52,390 nt of DNA from Promethearchaeia archaeon (lineage in GTDB: Archaea; Asgardarchaeota; Lokiarchaeia; Sigyniarchaeales; SOKP01). Within the stretch, counting starts at the first letter, position 1. Each line of letters opens with the position of its first letter. A model generated the notes under the pieces. That model had not been told where the DNA came from and ran no database searches. It worked only from the letters and a program-made list of their open reading frames with translations. Shown in pieces: positions 15,520 through 24,192 of the stretch. Both the position numbers and the translations under genes were made by a program. The stretch is from NCBI GenBank assembly GCA_029856145.1, contig JAHQWK010000007.1, positions 1 to 52,390 on the forward strand. Reading direction: 5' to 3'.

Positions 15520-16758
15520 TTAAATACGTAGAGCGCGAAATAACGCTGGAATTAAATGTAAGCTACTTGAAATTCCCAAGTGTTTAATAAGCTTTCGCTT
15601 ACGGGATAACATTATCTTCCAAATCTTTTTCCTCGTTTTACTTCTTGTAAACATAGCGATCATTGCTTGCATCATCTCGGGATCTTCCTGAGCCATCGAA
15701 TAGGCAGCATTGATAATTTTTTCTAGGAGTCCGCTGTGGTATAGAAGTGTATGAATTTTGTAAGAATATCTCAATTCTTCTTCATAAAGGTGCATTAACA
15801 AGAGATTATGATATCTCGAAAGACTATTTTCCCCGAAATCTTCCTCTTCATACGCTTTACAGAATATTTCAGCCGCAAGTTTGCCAGATAACCGGGCTTG
15901 GTAGATGCCTTCATATAAAATCGGGTCTGCAGTTCCACATGCATCTCCGATAATCATAACACGATCACGATAGGGCTTCGCAATCAACTTGTCGGGAATC
16001 GGTGCAGCCCAGATCTTATGACATCCAAATACCTTCATTTCTCTCCCCTCAATTTTATCCTTTATGAATGGATAGCGGAGGAAGGATTTAAAATCCCTTA
16101 TCTTTATGCCTCTGCCTAATACACCAATACTCACTGCTTCCCGCTTAGGAAATGCCCAGGCGATACCGTGTTCACTTATGGTGCGATCGAAGAATTCCCA
16201 AACTCGGTTACCGAATTGTCCTGTGATGGCCGATTCAGGAATCGCAAATTCTGCTTGTATTCCATTTATCATGGGTGGAACTTCCATTCCAAGACTTCGT
16301 TGGAGACGTGCTCCCCCAAGACCAGTTGCTAGAATTACACACTTACATCGAAGATCTTGAGGTCCTTTTACGACTACCACTCCACTTTTAAACTCAAAGC
16401 TTTTAGCTCGAAAACCATATGTAACCTCAGCACCAGCGTTACAAGCTATATCTACAAGATATTTATCAAAATCAGTACGAAACATGCAAAATCCCTTGTC
16501 TTTTTTTTCTGTTGTATCGAAATTCATAGGTCCACTTTTAGGGGTTACAATAACTCCCCCTGTCATTTCACGTTCACCAACACCATGCGGAATTGGTGTG
16601 AATTCTTCATTAGTAACTGGAATACCACCAGCACAACACTTATACCGCCCTTCTTTTCCAGCTTCAAGTAGTAAAACTTTTGAACCCTTTTCTGCTGCAA
16701 TCATTGCGGCGGTAGCCCCACCTGGACCACCGCCAACTATTATCAAATCATAAACCAT
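15520..16758 (-). CDS. Geranylgeranyl-reductase-family flavoprotein
   Basis: 412 residues. The start IIVGGGPGGATAAMIAAEKG is a Rossmann FAD motif, followed by a KCCAGGI segment typical of archaeal geranylgeranyl reductases, a TDFDKYL helix, ATGLGG, and late in the protein GDACGTADPILYEGIYQARL, the FAD-pyrophosphate loop of the family. Archaeal members hydrogenate the double bonds of geranylgeranyl chains in membrane ether lipids; related paralogues act on other isoprenoids such as menaquinone. The C-terminus is basic (RKIWKIMLSRKRK) and may sit at the membrane. Monocistronic, ATG 16758. Orthology to the lipid enzyme rather than a paralogue cannot be settled by eye. Confidence 0.9.
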   Translation of the reverse strand: MVYDLIIVGGGPGGATAAMIAAEKGSKVLLLEAGKEGRYKCCAGGIPVTNEEFTPIPHGVGEREMTGGVIVTPKSGPMNFDTTEKKDKGFCMFRTDFDKYLVDIACNAGAEVTYGFRAKSFEFKSGVVVVKGPQDLRCKCVILATGLGGARLQRSLGMEVPPMINGIQAEFAIPESAITGQFGNRVWEFFDRTISEHGIAWAFPKREAVSIGVLGRGIKIRDFKSFLRYPFIKDKIEGREMKVFGCHKIWAAPIPDKLIAKPYRDRVMIIGDACGTADPILYEGIYQARLSGKLAAEIFCKAYEEEDFGENSLSRYHNLLLMHLYEEELRYSYKIHTLLYHSGLLEKIINAAYSMAQEDPEMMQAMIAMFTRSKTRKKIWKIMLSRKRKLIKHLGISSSLHLIPALFRALRI

Positions 16759-16963
16759 AAAAATTCCTTCTCAAAATGATATTTTTATTTATTTTTTTTT
16801 TATTCAGAAAGTCTATCATTAAAGAATTTATGCTATAATTTATTAGTTCAAGATTTTTTAATTATTAATTGGTCTTTATTATAATTAGATTTATGATTGT
16901 GAAAAATAAGAGGAAATTTAAGAATTAATTAGAAAAATATGGTTTTATAAGTCTTTTAATATC

Positions 16964-17674
16964 TTACCAGCAATTTAAATCGTAGGTAGGTTGATCACTT
17001 AGTTTTCCATCCTTTATCCAAATGCTTTCTCCAAGTGGATGGTTAGCAACTAAGGATACAACTCTGGGATCGTGCGTGACAATAATCAAAGTTTTTCCAC
17101 TTTCCGCTAAATTTATTAAGAGCTCTACAATCGATTTTCCGGTTTCACTATCCAAGTTCCCCGTTGGTTCATCAGCTAGGATTAGTTTAGGCTCATTAAT
17201 TAATGCACGAGCAACAGCAACTCTTTGAGATTCCCCGCCTGATAATTTACTTACTTTAGTATTAGCTCTATCACCTAACCCAACAATTTCTAATAATTCT
17301 TGTGCTTTTATTCGATCTTTTTCTGAAATACCAAAGGGTACTATAGGGACTAGTACATTTTCTATTACGTTCAGATTAGGTAATAAATAGAAATTCTGAA
17401 ATATAAATCCAACCTGAGATTTGCGATAATTAGATAATTTTCTTTCAGGTAAACTCCCTATCTCAATGTTGTTAACTAAAACTTCTCCAGATGTAGGTTT
17501 ATCCATAGCTCCAAGGATATTCAATAATGTACTTTTTCCGCTTCCAGAAGGACCCATTACAGTGATAATCTTACCCTCTTCAATTTCTAAATTAATTCCA
17601 TCCAAAGCCTTAATTGTAGTCCTTTCTTCACCATAAATTTTACTAACATTTTTTAACGTTATAAGTTGTATCAT
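16964..17674 (-). CDS. ABC transporter ATP-binding protein (LolD/MacB type)
   Basis: About 236 residues with Walker A GPSGSGKST, Q-loop FIFQNFYLLP, signature LSGGESQRVAVARAL, Walker B LILADEPTGNLD and H-loop IIVTHD. The order and the EPTGNLDS stretch match the LolD/MacB/FtsE exporter class. I choose ATG 17674 because a strong GGAGGTG lies directly upstream; a GTG at 17680 sits inside that site. It follows the FtsX-like permease on the same strand with about 10 bases between, so the two form one transporter operon. The substrate is unknown. Confidence 0.95.
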   Translation of the reverse strand: MIQLITLKNVSKIYGEERTTIKALDGINLEIEEGKIITVMGPSGSGKSTLLNILGAMDKPTSGEVLVNNIEIGSLPERKLSNYRKSQVGFIFQNFYLLPNLNVIENVLVPIVPFGISEKDRIKAQELLEIVGLGDRANTKVSKLSGGESQRVAVARALINEPKLILADEPTGNLDSETGKSIVELLINLAESGKTLIIVTHDPRVVSLVANHPLGESIWIKDGKLSDQPTYDLNCW

Positions 17675-17684
17675 TAACACCTCC

Positions 17685-18920
17685 CTATTCTCCTTTCAAG
17701 ACCACTACTGGTCTTACTCTTGATGCTTTTATACCAGGATATAATCCCCCAACAATGCCTAAACCGAGAGCGTAAGCAATTACTTCTATAATTCCTTGCC
17801 AAGTGATTATAGCTGACACCCCTCCAAAAGGAAATAAACCACCACCTAACAAGTATATAAGCACACCACCAATAGATAATCCTATAATAGCTCCCAAAAT
17901 GCCTAGTGTAAGAGACTCATAAATCACATCCTTGAAGATATGACGATTTTTCCAGCCTGTTGCTTTAAGGATTGCAAATTCTTTCATGCGTGATGAAACT
18001 GACATTAATTGAGTTACAATTATAGCCATCCCTCCTGAAAGAACAACAATAAAACTTAAGACTGCTGTGAATGCGTCAAAGATACCAAATGTATCCTCTA
18101 TTTCCTGAAGAAAGGTAGCAAGCGAAAATGCTGTTACATATACGGGGGCATATCCATCATCTTCCGAGTAATCATTAATCCTTTTTACAAGCTCATCCGT
18201 ATCTTCATGTCCTTTAACATTAAATCTGAGACTTATTAAAGTATATACATCATTTGCTTCACCTGCAATATTGAGTAAATTCCATGTTGTTTGTATATCT
18301 GTGTAAATATAATAATCTCTTGGAACAAACGATGGAGCTCCTGTGTCTTCCTGTTCATATATTCCAACTATTGTGAGTGTTGCTGTTTTATTTCCACTAA
18401 GATCCAAACTTATTGTAAAATTACTTCCGATTGTTACTGGAAAATCAGCAATATCTAATAATCGGGAATCTATAATAGTTTCATTTTTAGTAGGATCAAA
18501 AATTCTTCCTTCAATGATTTTTGTGGTAACACCTCCCCAATTTCCATCTATTGTAGAATTTAATCCCTTTAAGAGGAGTCTATCTCCAAAAGTGCTTAAA
18601 TTAGCCCAATATTCAGAAGTAAAATAATCTGGAGTTTGAGATTCAACATTATAACTTAATAAATATTCCCCAACATTTGGAGTATCTTGGATCTCTTGAG
18701 GAAGGCTTAAAGGAAGTTGACTATCAGCTCCCTGCTGCAATTTTTCTGTAACACTTACAATCCCCAATGTTCTAGTAAGACTATCTTGAAACTGAGCACT
18801 AACACCCGCAGTGAATGCAGCAATTACAAAAACTAACATTAATCCAAATCCAACACCAACAGCAGAAAGTATCGCTATTAATTTTTTTCTAAATGCATTT
18901 CTAATACTAAATAATATCAT
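17685..18920 (-). CDS. FtsX/MacB-type ABC transporter permease
   Basis: 411 residues. One N-terminal membrane segment (about 12-36) follows a basic start. A large extracellular domain of about 240 residues has the MacB_PCD pattern, including the GLNSTIDGNW and IIEGRIFDP segments. Three C-terminal membrane segments (about 285-310, 335-365, 375-400) have the EFAILKATGWKNRHIF motif between the first and second. This is the FtsX fold of mechanotransmitting exporters or lipoprotein releasers. It is the first gene of the operon with its ATPase. The archaeal role of such pairs is usually export or cell-envelope related. Confidence 0.93.
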   Translation of the reverse strand: MILFSIRNAFRKKLIAILSAVGVGFGLMLVFVIAAFTAGVSAQFQDSLTRTLGIVSVTEKLQQGADSQLPLSLPQEIQDTPNVGEYLLSYNVESQTPDYFTSEYWANLSTFGDRLLLKGLNSTIDGNWGGVTTKIIEGRIFDPTKNETIIDSRLLDIADFPVTIGSNFTISLDLSGNKTATLTIVGIYEQEDTGAPSFVPRDYYIYTDIQTTWNLLNIAGEANDVYTLISLRFNVKGHEDTDELVKRINDYSEDDGYAPVYVTAFSLATFLQEIEDTFGIFDAFTAVLSFIVVLSGGMAIIVTQLMSVSSRMKEFAILKATGWKNRHIFKDVIYESLTLGILGAIIGLSIGGVLIYLLGGGLFPFGGVSAIITWQGIIEVIAYALGLGIVGGLYPGIKASRVRPVVVLKGE

Positions 18921-19063
18921 AATTCAATTTTATTCATTTTTTGTAAATACATAATAATTCCATTAAATTCTGGATAATGAGAAATCAGCTTTATTAAAAA
19001 AAATTCTTTCTTTAATTTATAGAATAAAAATCTAAAAAGATAGCTATTGTAAAAGGAAAATTA

Positions 19064-19669
19064 TTATTTTATCTTTTTTCCAAAAATCCAATATTGATAT
19101 TCTCCACCTCTTTCTAGAACAGCTTCAAATATAATTGAAAATCCCGCTTTTTTTACCAGTTCGAGAGTTGTTTTTGGGTTAAAATTACTCCAAAACATAG
19201 GAACTCCAAAGAAGTTATTTTTTCCTTCTGATTCTGAAATCCCCGTATTTATTAATAATATTCCTTCTGGTTTCAATATTTCAAAAAACTTTCTAAATAT
19301 GTCTAGATGGTTTTTTTTAGGGACATGAAAAAGAGCAAATACACTAACAATACCATCAAAGGTATTTTCCTTAAATTCTAACTCATTCATATCCATTTTA
19401 ATGAATTCAGCATTAGGTACCATCTTTCGAGCTAAATTCAACATTGTTTCAGATAGATCAATCCCAGTTACTTTTATTCCTCTTTGTGTTAAGAATTTAG
19501 CTGTAGGAATGCCCGCACCACATCCTACATCTAATATATGAGCATTATCTGGAAGAAGGAAGGCAAATTCCTCTAATTCTTTATTAAATTTATTTAAATC
19601 CCTATGATTGTAATAATCTTCTGCAATTTTATTATATCCTTGTTCTACTAATTTACTTATTTCATTCAT
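19064..19669 (-). CDS. Class I SAM-dependent methyltransferase (UbiE/Methyltransf_11 type)
   Basis: 201 residues with motif I ILDVGCGAGIPTAKFL, acidic end of strand 2 (VTGIDLSETML), the KMDMNELEF motif II region and the VSVFALFHVPKK motif III. A small methyltransferase of this type can act on metabolites or lipids; the sequence does not tell which. The stop is next to a poly-T downstream stretch on the coding strand. It stands alone between the ABC operon and the Staygreen gene. Confidence 0.9.
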   Translation of the reverse strand: MNEISKLVEQGYNKIAEDYYNHRDLNKFNKELEEFAFLLPDNAHILDVGCGAGIPTAKFLTQRGIKVTGIDLSETMLNLARKMVPNAEFIKMDMNELEFKENTFDGIVSVFALFHVPKKNHLDIFRKFFEILKPEGILLINTGISESEGKNNFFGVPMFWSNFNPKTTLELVKKAGFSIIFEAVLERGGEYQYWIFGKKIK

Positions 19670-19780
19670 ATAACTAGGTAAAATAATTAAATCTTAAGTA
19701 GGCAGTGTTAATATTTTATTATTGAGAAAGACTCTAACAGTTATAAAAATTAATCCTTTAGAGTAAACAATTTATAATTC

Positions 19781-20245
19781 TTAACACCAAATCTCTTTAA
19801 TTTGTCCAAAATTCTCAATTTGATTATATTTCTTATTTTTGGATTGAAAATGAACAAAAATCTGTGAATTTTTGAGTTCTGGCATTTGCTCAAATAATTT
19901 CTTATCTCCATGTCTAATTGTTTGAAAAACAAGGGGTAAATGAAATCGAAAGATTCTATCTCGTAATCCCGCCCAACCAAAACAAAAACCTCCACTAACA
20001 TGTAAATAGAAGTGGATTTCATAATGACTATTCTTCTTTTGCCATTCAGCTAATACTTCGTCCTTCATAAATCGTGTGTAAAGATTGGATATTTTATCAT
20101 TGTCATATTCGGATCCTATAGTAAGAAAAAGATCTCCAGTTGAATCAGAATGGGTTAATGTATATTTACGAGGTAATACTAACTTGTCAACATCAACCGA
20201 ATCTTTATAGATAATGTGCAATTTTTCAGGATTAAAATCTGCCAT
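19781..20245 (-). CDS. Staygreen (SGR) family protein
   Basis: 154 residues, almost entirely one Staygreen domain: FNPEKLHIIYKD near the start, PRKYTLTHSDSTGDLFLTIG, a DEVLAEW helix, a VSGGF segment, RIFRFHLPLVFQTIRHGDK and FVHFQSK near the end. The matching order of all blocks makes the family call strong. Plant SGR removes Mg from chlorophyll a, and bacterial homologues have been reported to have magnesium-dechelatase activity. No chlorophyll genes are in view, so the native substrate here is unknown; another metallated tetrapyrrole is an inference. Monocistronic, ATG 20245. Confidence 0.88.
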   Translation of the reverse strand: MADFNPEKLHIIYKDSVDVDKLVLPRKYTLTHSDSTGDLFLTIGSEYDNDKISNLYTRFMKDEVLAEWQKKNSHYEIHFYLHVSGGFCFGWAGLRDRIFRFHLPLVFQTIRHGDKKLFEQMPELKNSQIFVHFQSKNKKYNQIENFGQIKEIWC

Positions 20246-20384
20246 TATTATAAATATAGTATGTCAAATGGGAGTTTAAACCTTGTTCTTATAAAGTATT
20301 AATATAAACTATAAAAGACTGGATAGAATTTATGATAACAATACTGAATTAAATATATTACAAGAAGTTATGATGGTATAAATG

Positions 20385-20459
20385 ATGGCTCTAAAAGGAA
20401 AAACTCTTTTCATTACTGGTGCTAGCAGAGGGATTGGAAAATCGATTGCATTAAGATAG
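20385..20459 (+). pseudogene. N-terminal remnant of a short-chain dehydrogenase
   Basis: The 24 codons from ATG 20385 read MALKGKTLFITGASRGIGKS and IALR, then TAG. This is the intact first strand and TGxxxGIG cofactor motif of an SDR, closest by eye to HSDL2-like enzymes. Nothing downstream resembles the rest of an SDR before the divergent gene end at 20539. It is a truncated gene start. Confidence 0.75.
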
Positions 20460-20538
20460 TATAGTATAAAATTGAGAAAACTTGAAATATTGGAAAATTT
20501 AGAATTAATTGATAATAAATGATCTAGTATTTTGGGTT

Positions 20539-21729
20539 TTAAGTTTCCTTTTTCAAACCATAAAACAATTTATCAAGATGTATTGGTTCAATTTTGTCTT
20601 TCCATCTAGACTCATTTTGCTCGATCCATTTTGTATATTTTGATATGTCGAATTTTTGTATCTCCTCTGGAAAAATCGCTTTCAATCTTATAACAATATT
20701 TTGAATAGCATCTAAAGACATGTCTTTTTTACTTCTAAGAGCATCATTAAGTTGTTCCAAAGCACGGGTCCGCTTATATGGGATTATTAATCTTATTATA
20801 CTTTTGATGATTTTATCGAAATATTTTTCTTTTGGTATTGAATCAAAATCTAAAGAATAAGTTGTAAGTAGTCTATTAACCTGAGCAATCTTTTCATTAT
20901 CAATGAACATTTCGTTGGTACAAAAATCTATACAACGATAACAATAATAACATTCACCTTTCGTACTTAAACCGAAACCTTCTAAAGTAGGGCAAATTTT
21001 TTCGCATATTCCACACTCATTGCAATATGGGGTTCTTCTTATTTTCAATGGACTAACTTTACCGAATAAAAATGCTAAAGCACCAAAAGGACAGAAAAAT
21101 CTACAATAGGGACGATATATAAAGATACTAATGGGAATAATCAATAAAAATATGAGAAATGCTACAAATATCATCAAATTTAATGGAGTCCAAAATATAA
21201 GAAATCCGTTAATAGGATTCATAAATAAAGTTATTTCCAATCCCCAAATTATTGAAACTATCGCATAGATTGCAAAAAATCCCCATCGTAGATAGTTTTT
21301 TTTCTTCCAGTATTTTCTATCATAATCCAATTTTGGTTTGAAACGTATCATTGACGCCAGTTCTTGCATCGCCCCTAAAGGACATACATAACCACAAAAA
21401 ATTCTACCAAAAATTAAAGTTAATCCTAAAAATATCGAAAGTCTTATTAGTAAAAGAGCCCAGCGATTTGGAAAAATAATATCCGCGAAAATGTGTTGTA
21501 TTACCAATACCACATTGGGGACGCCACCTAAAAATATCCCCCCAAAAATAAAGGAAATTGATAATAGGACTAATTTTGATTTGTTGTCTAATTTTTGGCT
21601 TCGTAATAAAATTGCCGCAAGCAGACCAACAGAAATTAAGATTATAAATGATAAAATTACTAAAAGAATAATATCTCTATGAGGAAAATATAATGATTGT
21701 ATGAATTCATCAAAATTTAGACTAATCAT
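20539..21729 (-). CDS. NapH/NosR-like membrane 4Fe-4S polyferredoxin
   Basis: 396 residues. About five membrane segments occupy residues 15-230. Two juxtamembrane cysteine motifs of the NapH/NosR type are present (FCGYVCPLGA and YCRFFCPFGA), followed by two ferredoxin 4Fe-4S motifs: CNECGICEKICP and CYYCYRCIDFC. The C-terminal 120 residues are soluble and helical. Such proteins carry electrons between membrane quinols and soluble redox enzymes. No oxidoreductase partner is adjacent, so the acceptor is unknown. Its start is about 160 bases from the divergent small membrane protein gene. Confidence 0.92.
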   Translation of the reverse strand: MISLNFDEFIQSLYFPHRDIILLVILSFIILISVGLLAAILLRSQKLDNKSKLVLLSISFIFGGIFLGGVPNVVLVIQHIFADIIFPNRWALLLIRLSIFLGLTLIFGRIFCGYVCPLGAMQELASMIRFKPKLDYDRKYWKKKNYLRWGFFAIYAIVSIIWGLEITLFMNPINGFLIFWTPLNLMIFVAFLIFLLIIPISIFIYRPYCRFFCPFGALAFLFGKVSPLKIRRTPYCNECGICEKICPTLEGFGLSTKGECYYCYRCIDFCTNEMFIDNEKIAQVNRLLTTYSLDFDSIPKEKYFDKIIKSIIRLIIPYKRTRALEQLNDALRSKKDMSLDAIQNIVIRLKAIFPEEIQKFDISKYTKWIEQNESRWKDKIEPIHLDKLFYGLKKET

Positions 21730-21886
21730 GATAATAATTATATTTCTTTTTTAATAAAGCGAGTGGAAAGAAATTTACTTAATAGGATATACTATTGCAA
21801 TTTAAAATAATGAAATTTTTTATTGAAAATAATTTACATAGAATAATGTGAAATATTTAAGAATACGATATTGGATATAAACTAAG

Positions 21887-22150
21887 ATGGAACTAATTGA
21901 ATGGACATTTACAATCTTATCCTTTATAGCTTTTTATTTTTTTATAAGTAAAAAGGCAGGTCAGCCAAATTTTCGGATTATAGGGTTAATTTTATCAATG
22001 ATTATTGCAATTCTGATGGCAGTTTTTAGTTTCTCTATTGAAGTCCTAAGTCTTGGTATTATTAATACTTGTTATATTTTTCTTAATGGATATGGAGTTT
22101 TTAATTGCTATAAGGAAATAATGTCAGAGAAAAAAAACATGAAAGAATAA
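21887..22150 (+). CDS. Small three-helix membrane protein
   Basis: 87 residues with three hydrophobic segments (about 5-20, 30-48 and 52-70) and a charged C-terminus (KEIMSEKKNMKE). No family is recognised. It ends 14 bases before the start of the acyltransferase gene in the same direction, so the two are probably co-transcribed. A role with the E2-like enzyme is only a guess from position. Confidence 0.65.
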   Translation: MELIEWTFTILSFIAFYFFISKKAGQPNFRIIGLILSMIIAILMAVFSFSIEVLSLGIINTCYIFLNGYGVFNCYKEIMSEKKNMKE

Positions 22151-22164
22151 AGTAGAGATATTAA

Positions 22165-22983
22165 ATGACTTCAAGAAAAAAGAAATCTATTGGTACCTAT
22201 GAAGTAATTAGGTTTCCCAAAGAGCGTAAAATGGTAATAGATATTATGGAACAGGGAATGAAAAAGCATTATATTAAAGGACTAGTTGAATTTGATGTGA
22301 CATATGGAAGAGAACAGATAAAAAATTACAAATTAAAACATGGGAAAAAGTTATCTTTTACTGGATGGCTTTTAAAATGCATTGGCCAAGCTGCGAGTGA
22401 AAATAATGATGTTCATGCCTTAAAAAAAGGGAGGAAGAAAATTTATAGATTTAACGATGTTGATATTTCAATTGTGGTTGAGAAAACAATCAAAGGTAAG
22501 AAAACCCCGTTACCAGTCATAATTAGAAAAACTAATGAAAAAACTGTTGAAGAAATCACTCATGAAATTAGAGATGCTCAAGCAGAAGCAGTTGATGAAG
22601 ATGTTCTGCTAGGACTTAAAAAAGAAGAAAAATTTAAAAGAGTTTTCACATCTCTTCCTAAATTTATAAGAAAAATTACTTACTGGAGATTTGGTAGGAA
22701 TCCTTTGCTACTTAAAGATTTCGGAGGAACTATATCGGTCACATCAGTGGGAATGTTTGGAGATTTAACTGGGTGGGGGATTCCCATTGGAGTACAACCA
22801 TTAATGTTCGCTTTGGGAGCTATAACAAAAAAAGCGGGTGTAATTGAAGAGAAAATCGAAATTAGAAAAATTCTTCATGCAACTATATTATTTGATCATG
22901 ATATTATCGATGGTGCTCCAGCAGCACGATTTTTAACAAAATTAAAAGAATACATAGAAAGTGGATTTGGTCTTGATCAATAA
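22165..22983 (+). CDS. Stand-alone 2-oxoacid dehydrogenase E2-type acyltransferase domain
   Basis: 272 residues forming only the catalytic (CAT/E2) domain. The N-terminal half has the VEFDVTYGREQI and LSFTGWLLKCIG segments. The C-terminal half has GGTISVTSVGMFG, GWGIPIGVQPLMFALGAI and FDHDIIDGAPAARF, the last being the catalytic HxxxDG (usual HRxxDG with Arg replaced by Asp). There is no lipoyl domain and no peripheral-subunit-binding domain, so it cannot work as a normal E2 in cis. Free-standing E2-like domains occur in other prokaryotes. Downstream of the small membrane protein. The last bases of this gene are repeated at 23448-23471. Confidence 0.88.
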   Translation: MTSRKKKSIGTYEVIRFPKERKMVIDIMEQGMKKHYIKGLVEFDVTYGREQIKNYKLKHGKKLSFTGWLLKCIGQAASENNDVHALKKGRKKIYRFNDVDISIVVEKTIKGKKTPLPVIIRKTNEKTVEEITHEIRDAQAEAVDEDVLLGLKKEEKFKRVFTSLPKFIRKITYWRFGRNPLLLKDFGGTISVTSVGMFGDLTGWGIPIGVQPLMFALGAITKKAGVIEEKIEIRKILHATILFDHDIIDGAPAARFLTKLKEYIESGFGLDQ

Positions 22984-23103
22984 TAAAATACCCACGTAAC
23001 CGGAACTATAATGAAAAAGTATTTGCTTGTTTGAACTAACAAATGTGTCTAATGGGGTCTTTTATACCTTTTACTTTATATTCACTAAATCAAATTCTCA
23101 AGT

Positions 23104-23253
23104 ATGATAAAATCTTTTATTCATGAAATTGATAAGCAAATCGCTTCTAACATGGAATTATATATTCAAACGAAAATTGAGATTTTTAAAGAGAGATTAA
23201 AAAAGTTAGAATCTCAAAAAAGTGAAATTCTTAAATGCTATGCAAGATCGTGA
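23104..23253 (+). CDS. Possible 49-residue helical protein
   Basis: ATG 23104 opens 49 codons reading as one long amphipathic helix (HEIDKQIASNMELYIQTKIE, then FKERLKKLESQKSEIL) and ends at TGA 23251. Charge spacing suggests a coiled coil. No strong Shine-Dalgarno is seen and no family is recognised. It may be a small gene, a decayed one, or chance. Confidence 0.35.
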   Translation: MIKSFIHEIDKQIASNMELYIQTKIEIFKERLKKLESQKSEILKCYARS

Positions 23254-23447
23254 TCCTACTCTGCTTTAATGCATCTTTTTTTCAAAAATTTTGAAATATT
23301 TTTTAGATCATGCTTAAAAAATAGTTTTTCCTTCTTTGGGGGATCTTACCCTTTGAACTTGATTAATCTCATTAAATTTGATTTATCATGATAATTACAG
23401 TATTTCATTTTTAAAAAAGTAAGTGAAAGGAAATATATGATACCAGC

Positions 23448-23471
23448 ATACATAGAAAGTGGATTTGGTCT
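23448..23471 (+). repeat. 24-bp exact copy of the E2-like gene 3' end
   Basis: The bases ATACATAGAAAGTGGATTTG plus GTCT are identical to 22950-22973, near the stop of the acyltransferase gene 500 bases upstream, in the same orientation. The sequence after it differs. It looks like a scar of a duplication or deletion. Confidence 0.65.
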
Positions 23472-23504
23472 ATATTTCTAAGTTAAATGGTCTCTAGCGA
23501 TCGG

Positions 23505-24113
23505 TTAATTATTCAGAAATACCATCAGACTGAGTACAAAGTAGAAGAGTTGATAGGGAGTTACCATTATTCTTTCGATTATACCTCTATATTTACCTGC
23601 GGCAAAAATACCCGAAATAATTACACCTATTAATGAGGCAATAGCTGAAATTAGTGAAAATGTAGCAAAACCACTCCATACTGATACAAACTGTAAGCGA
23701 ATCCAAAGTGCTACCATCCCCGCAATAGCAAATAATCCCATTAAAACTACAAGGGTAATATGCATTTTTCCTCTAAGAGATGTGAATTCACCTCCTTCAT
23801 CAAGAGGAAAAAAGAGAGCAACCATTATTCCTAATATAGAACTTATTATAAGAACAATTGGTCCAAAGATTGAACCCCCTCCATCATTGATACCCCCATG
23901 TAATCCAATGAAAAAAACAAATAATAAGACACTTTCTGTAATCACGAATGATTGTGCTAAGCGTTTATTAGGAGCACCAACTGCAAACAGTGAACTTATA
24001 TCATCTCGAATGTGATTATACTCCGAATCTAAACTGCCACAAATAATCCACATCGCAGTATATATAATTGGACTAAGCATTCCACAAATTGCTAAAATCT
24101 GAAATATGCTCAT
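23505..24113 (-). CDS. DUF998 family membrane protein
   Basis: 202 residues with six hydrophobic segments. After the first is the loop SEYNHIRDDISSLFAVGAPN, and later FPLDEGGEFTSLRGKMHI precedes a His at the membrane edge. Both features are diagnostic of DUF998, a six-helix family of unknown function. ATG 24113. It lies close to, and in the same direction as, the alcohol-dehydrogenase-like gene (79 bases), so co-transcription is possible. Confidence 0.82.
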   Translation of the reverse strand: MSIFQILAICGMLSPIIYTAMWIICGSLDSEYNHIRDDISSLFAVGAPNKRLAQSFVITESVLLFVFFIGLHGGINDGGGSIFGPIVLIISSILGIMVALFFPLDEGGEFTSLRGKMHITLVVLMGLFAIAGMVALWIRLQFVSVWSGFATFSLISAIASLIGVIISGIFAAGKYRGIIERIMVTPYQLFYFVLSLMVFLNN

Positions 24114-24192
24114 AATTGTCTGGATTTGTGCTTAAAATTAAAACTTTACCCTCAATTAACTACAGCATGTTAGACTTATAGATGAAATTGAC

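Larger units (their letters stand above)
22984..23504. other. Intergenic region with gene-tail copy and short ORF
   Basis: About 520 bases. It contains a 49-codon coiled-coil-like frame (23104-23253), a 24-base exact copy of the E2-like gene tail (23448-23471), and at 23341 a GGATCTTACCCTT start with partial similarity to the dispersed 50-bp repeat. No larger gene is visible. Confidence 0.55.

Noticed and set aside
16106..16753. Several 80-100 codon plus-strand frames
   Set aside because: They are antisense to the geranylgeranyl-reductase-like gene, whose motifs are unambiguous.
23341..23390. Third copy of the 50-bp repeat
   Set aside because: Only the first 13 bases agree well; the rest is loosely similar, so it is not listed as a repeat feature.
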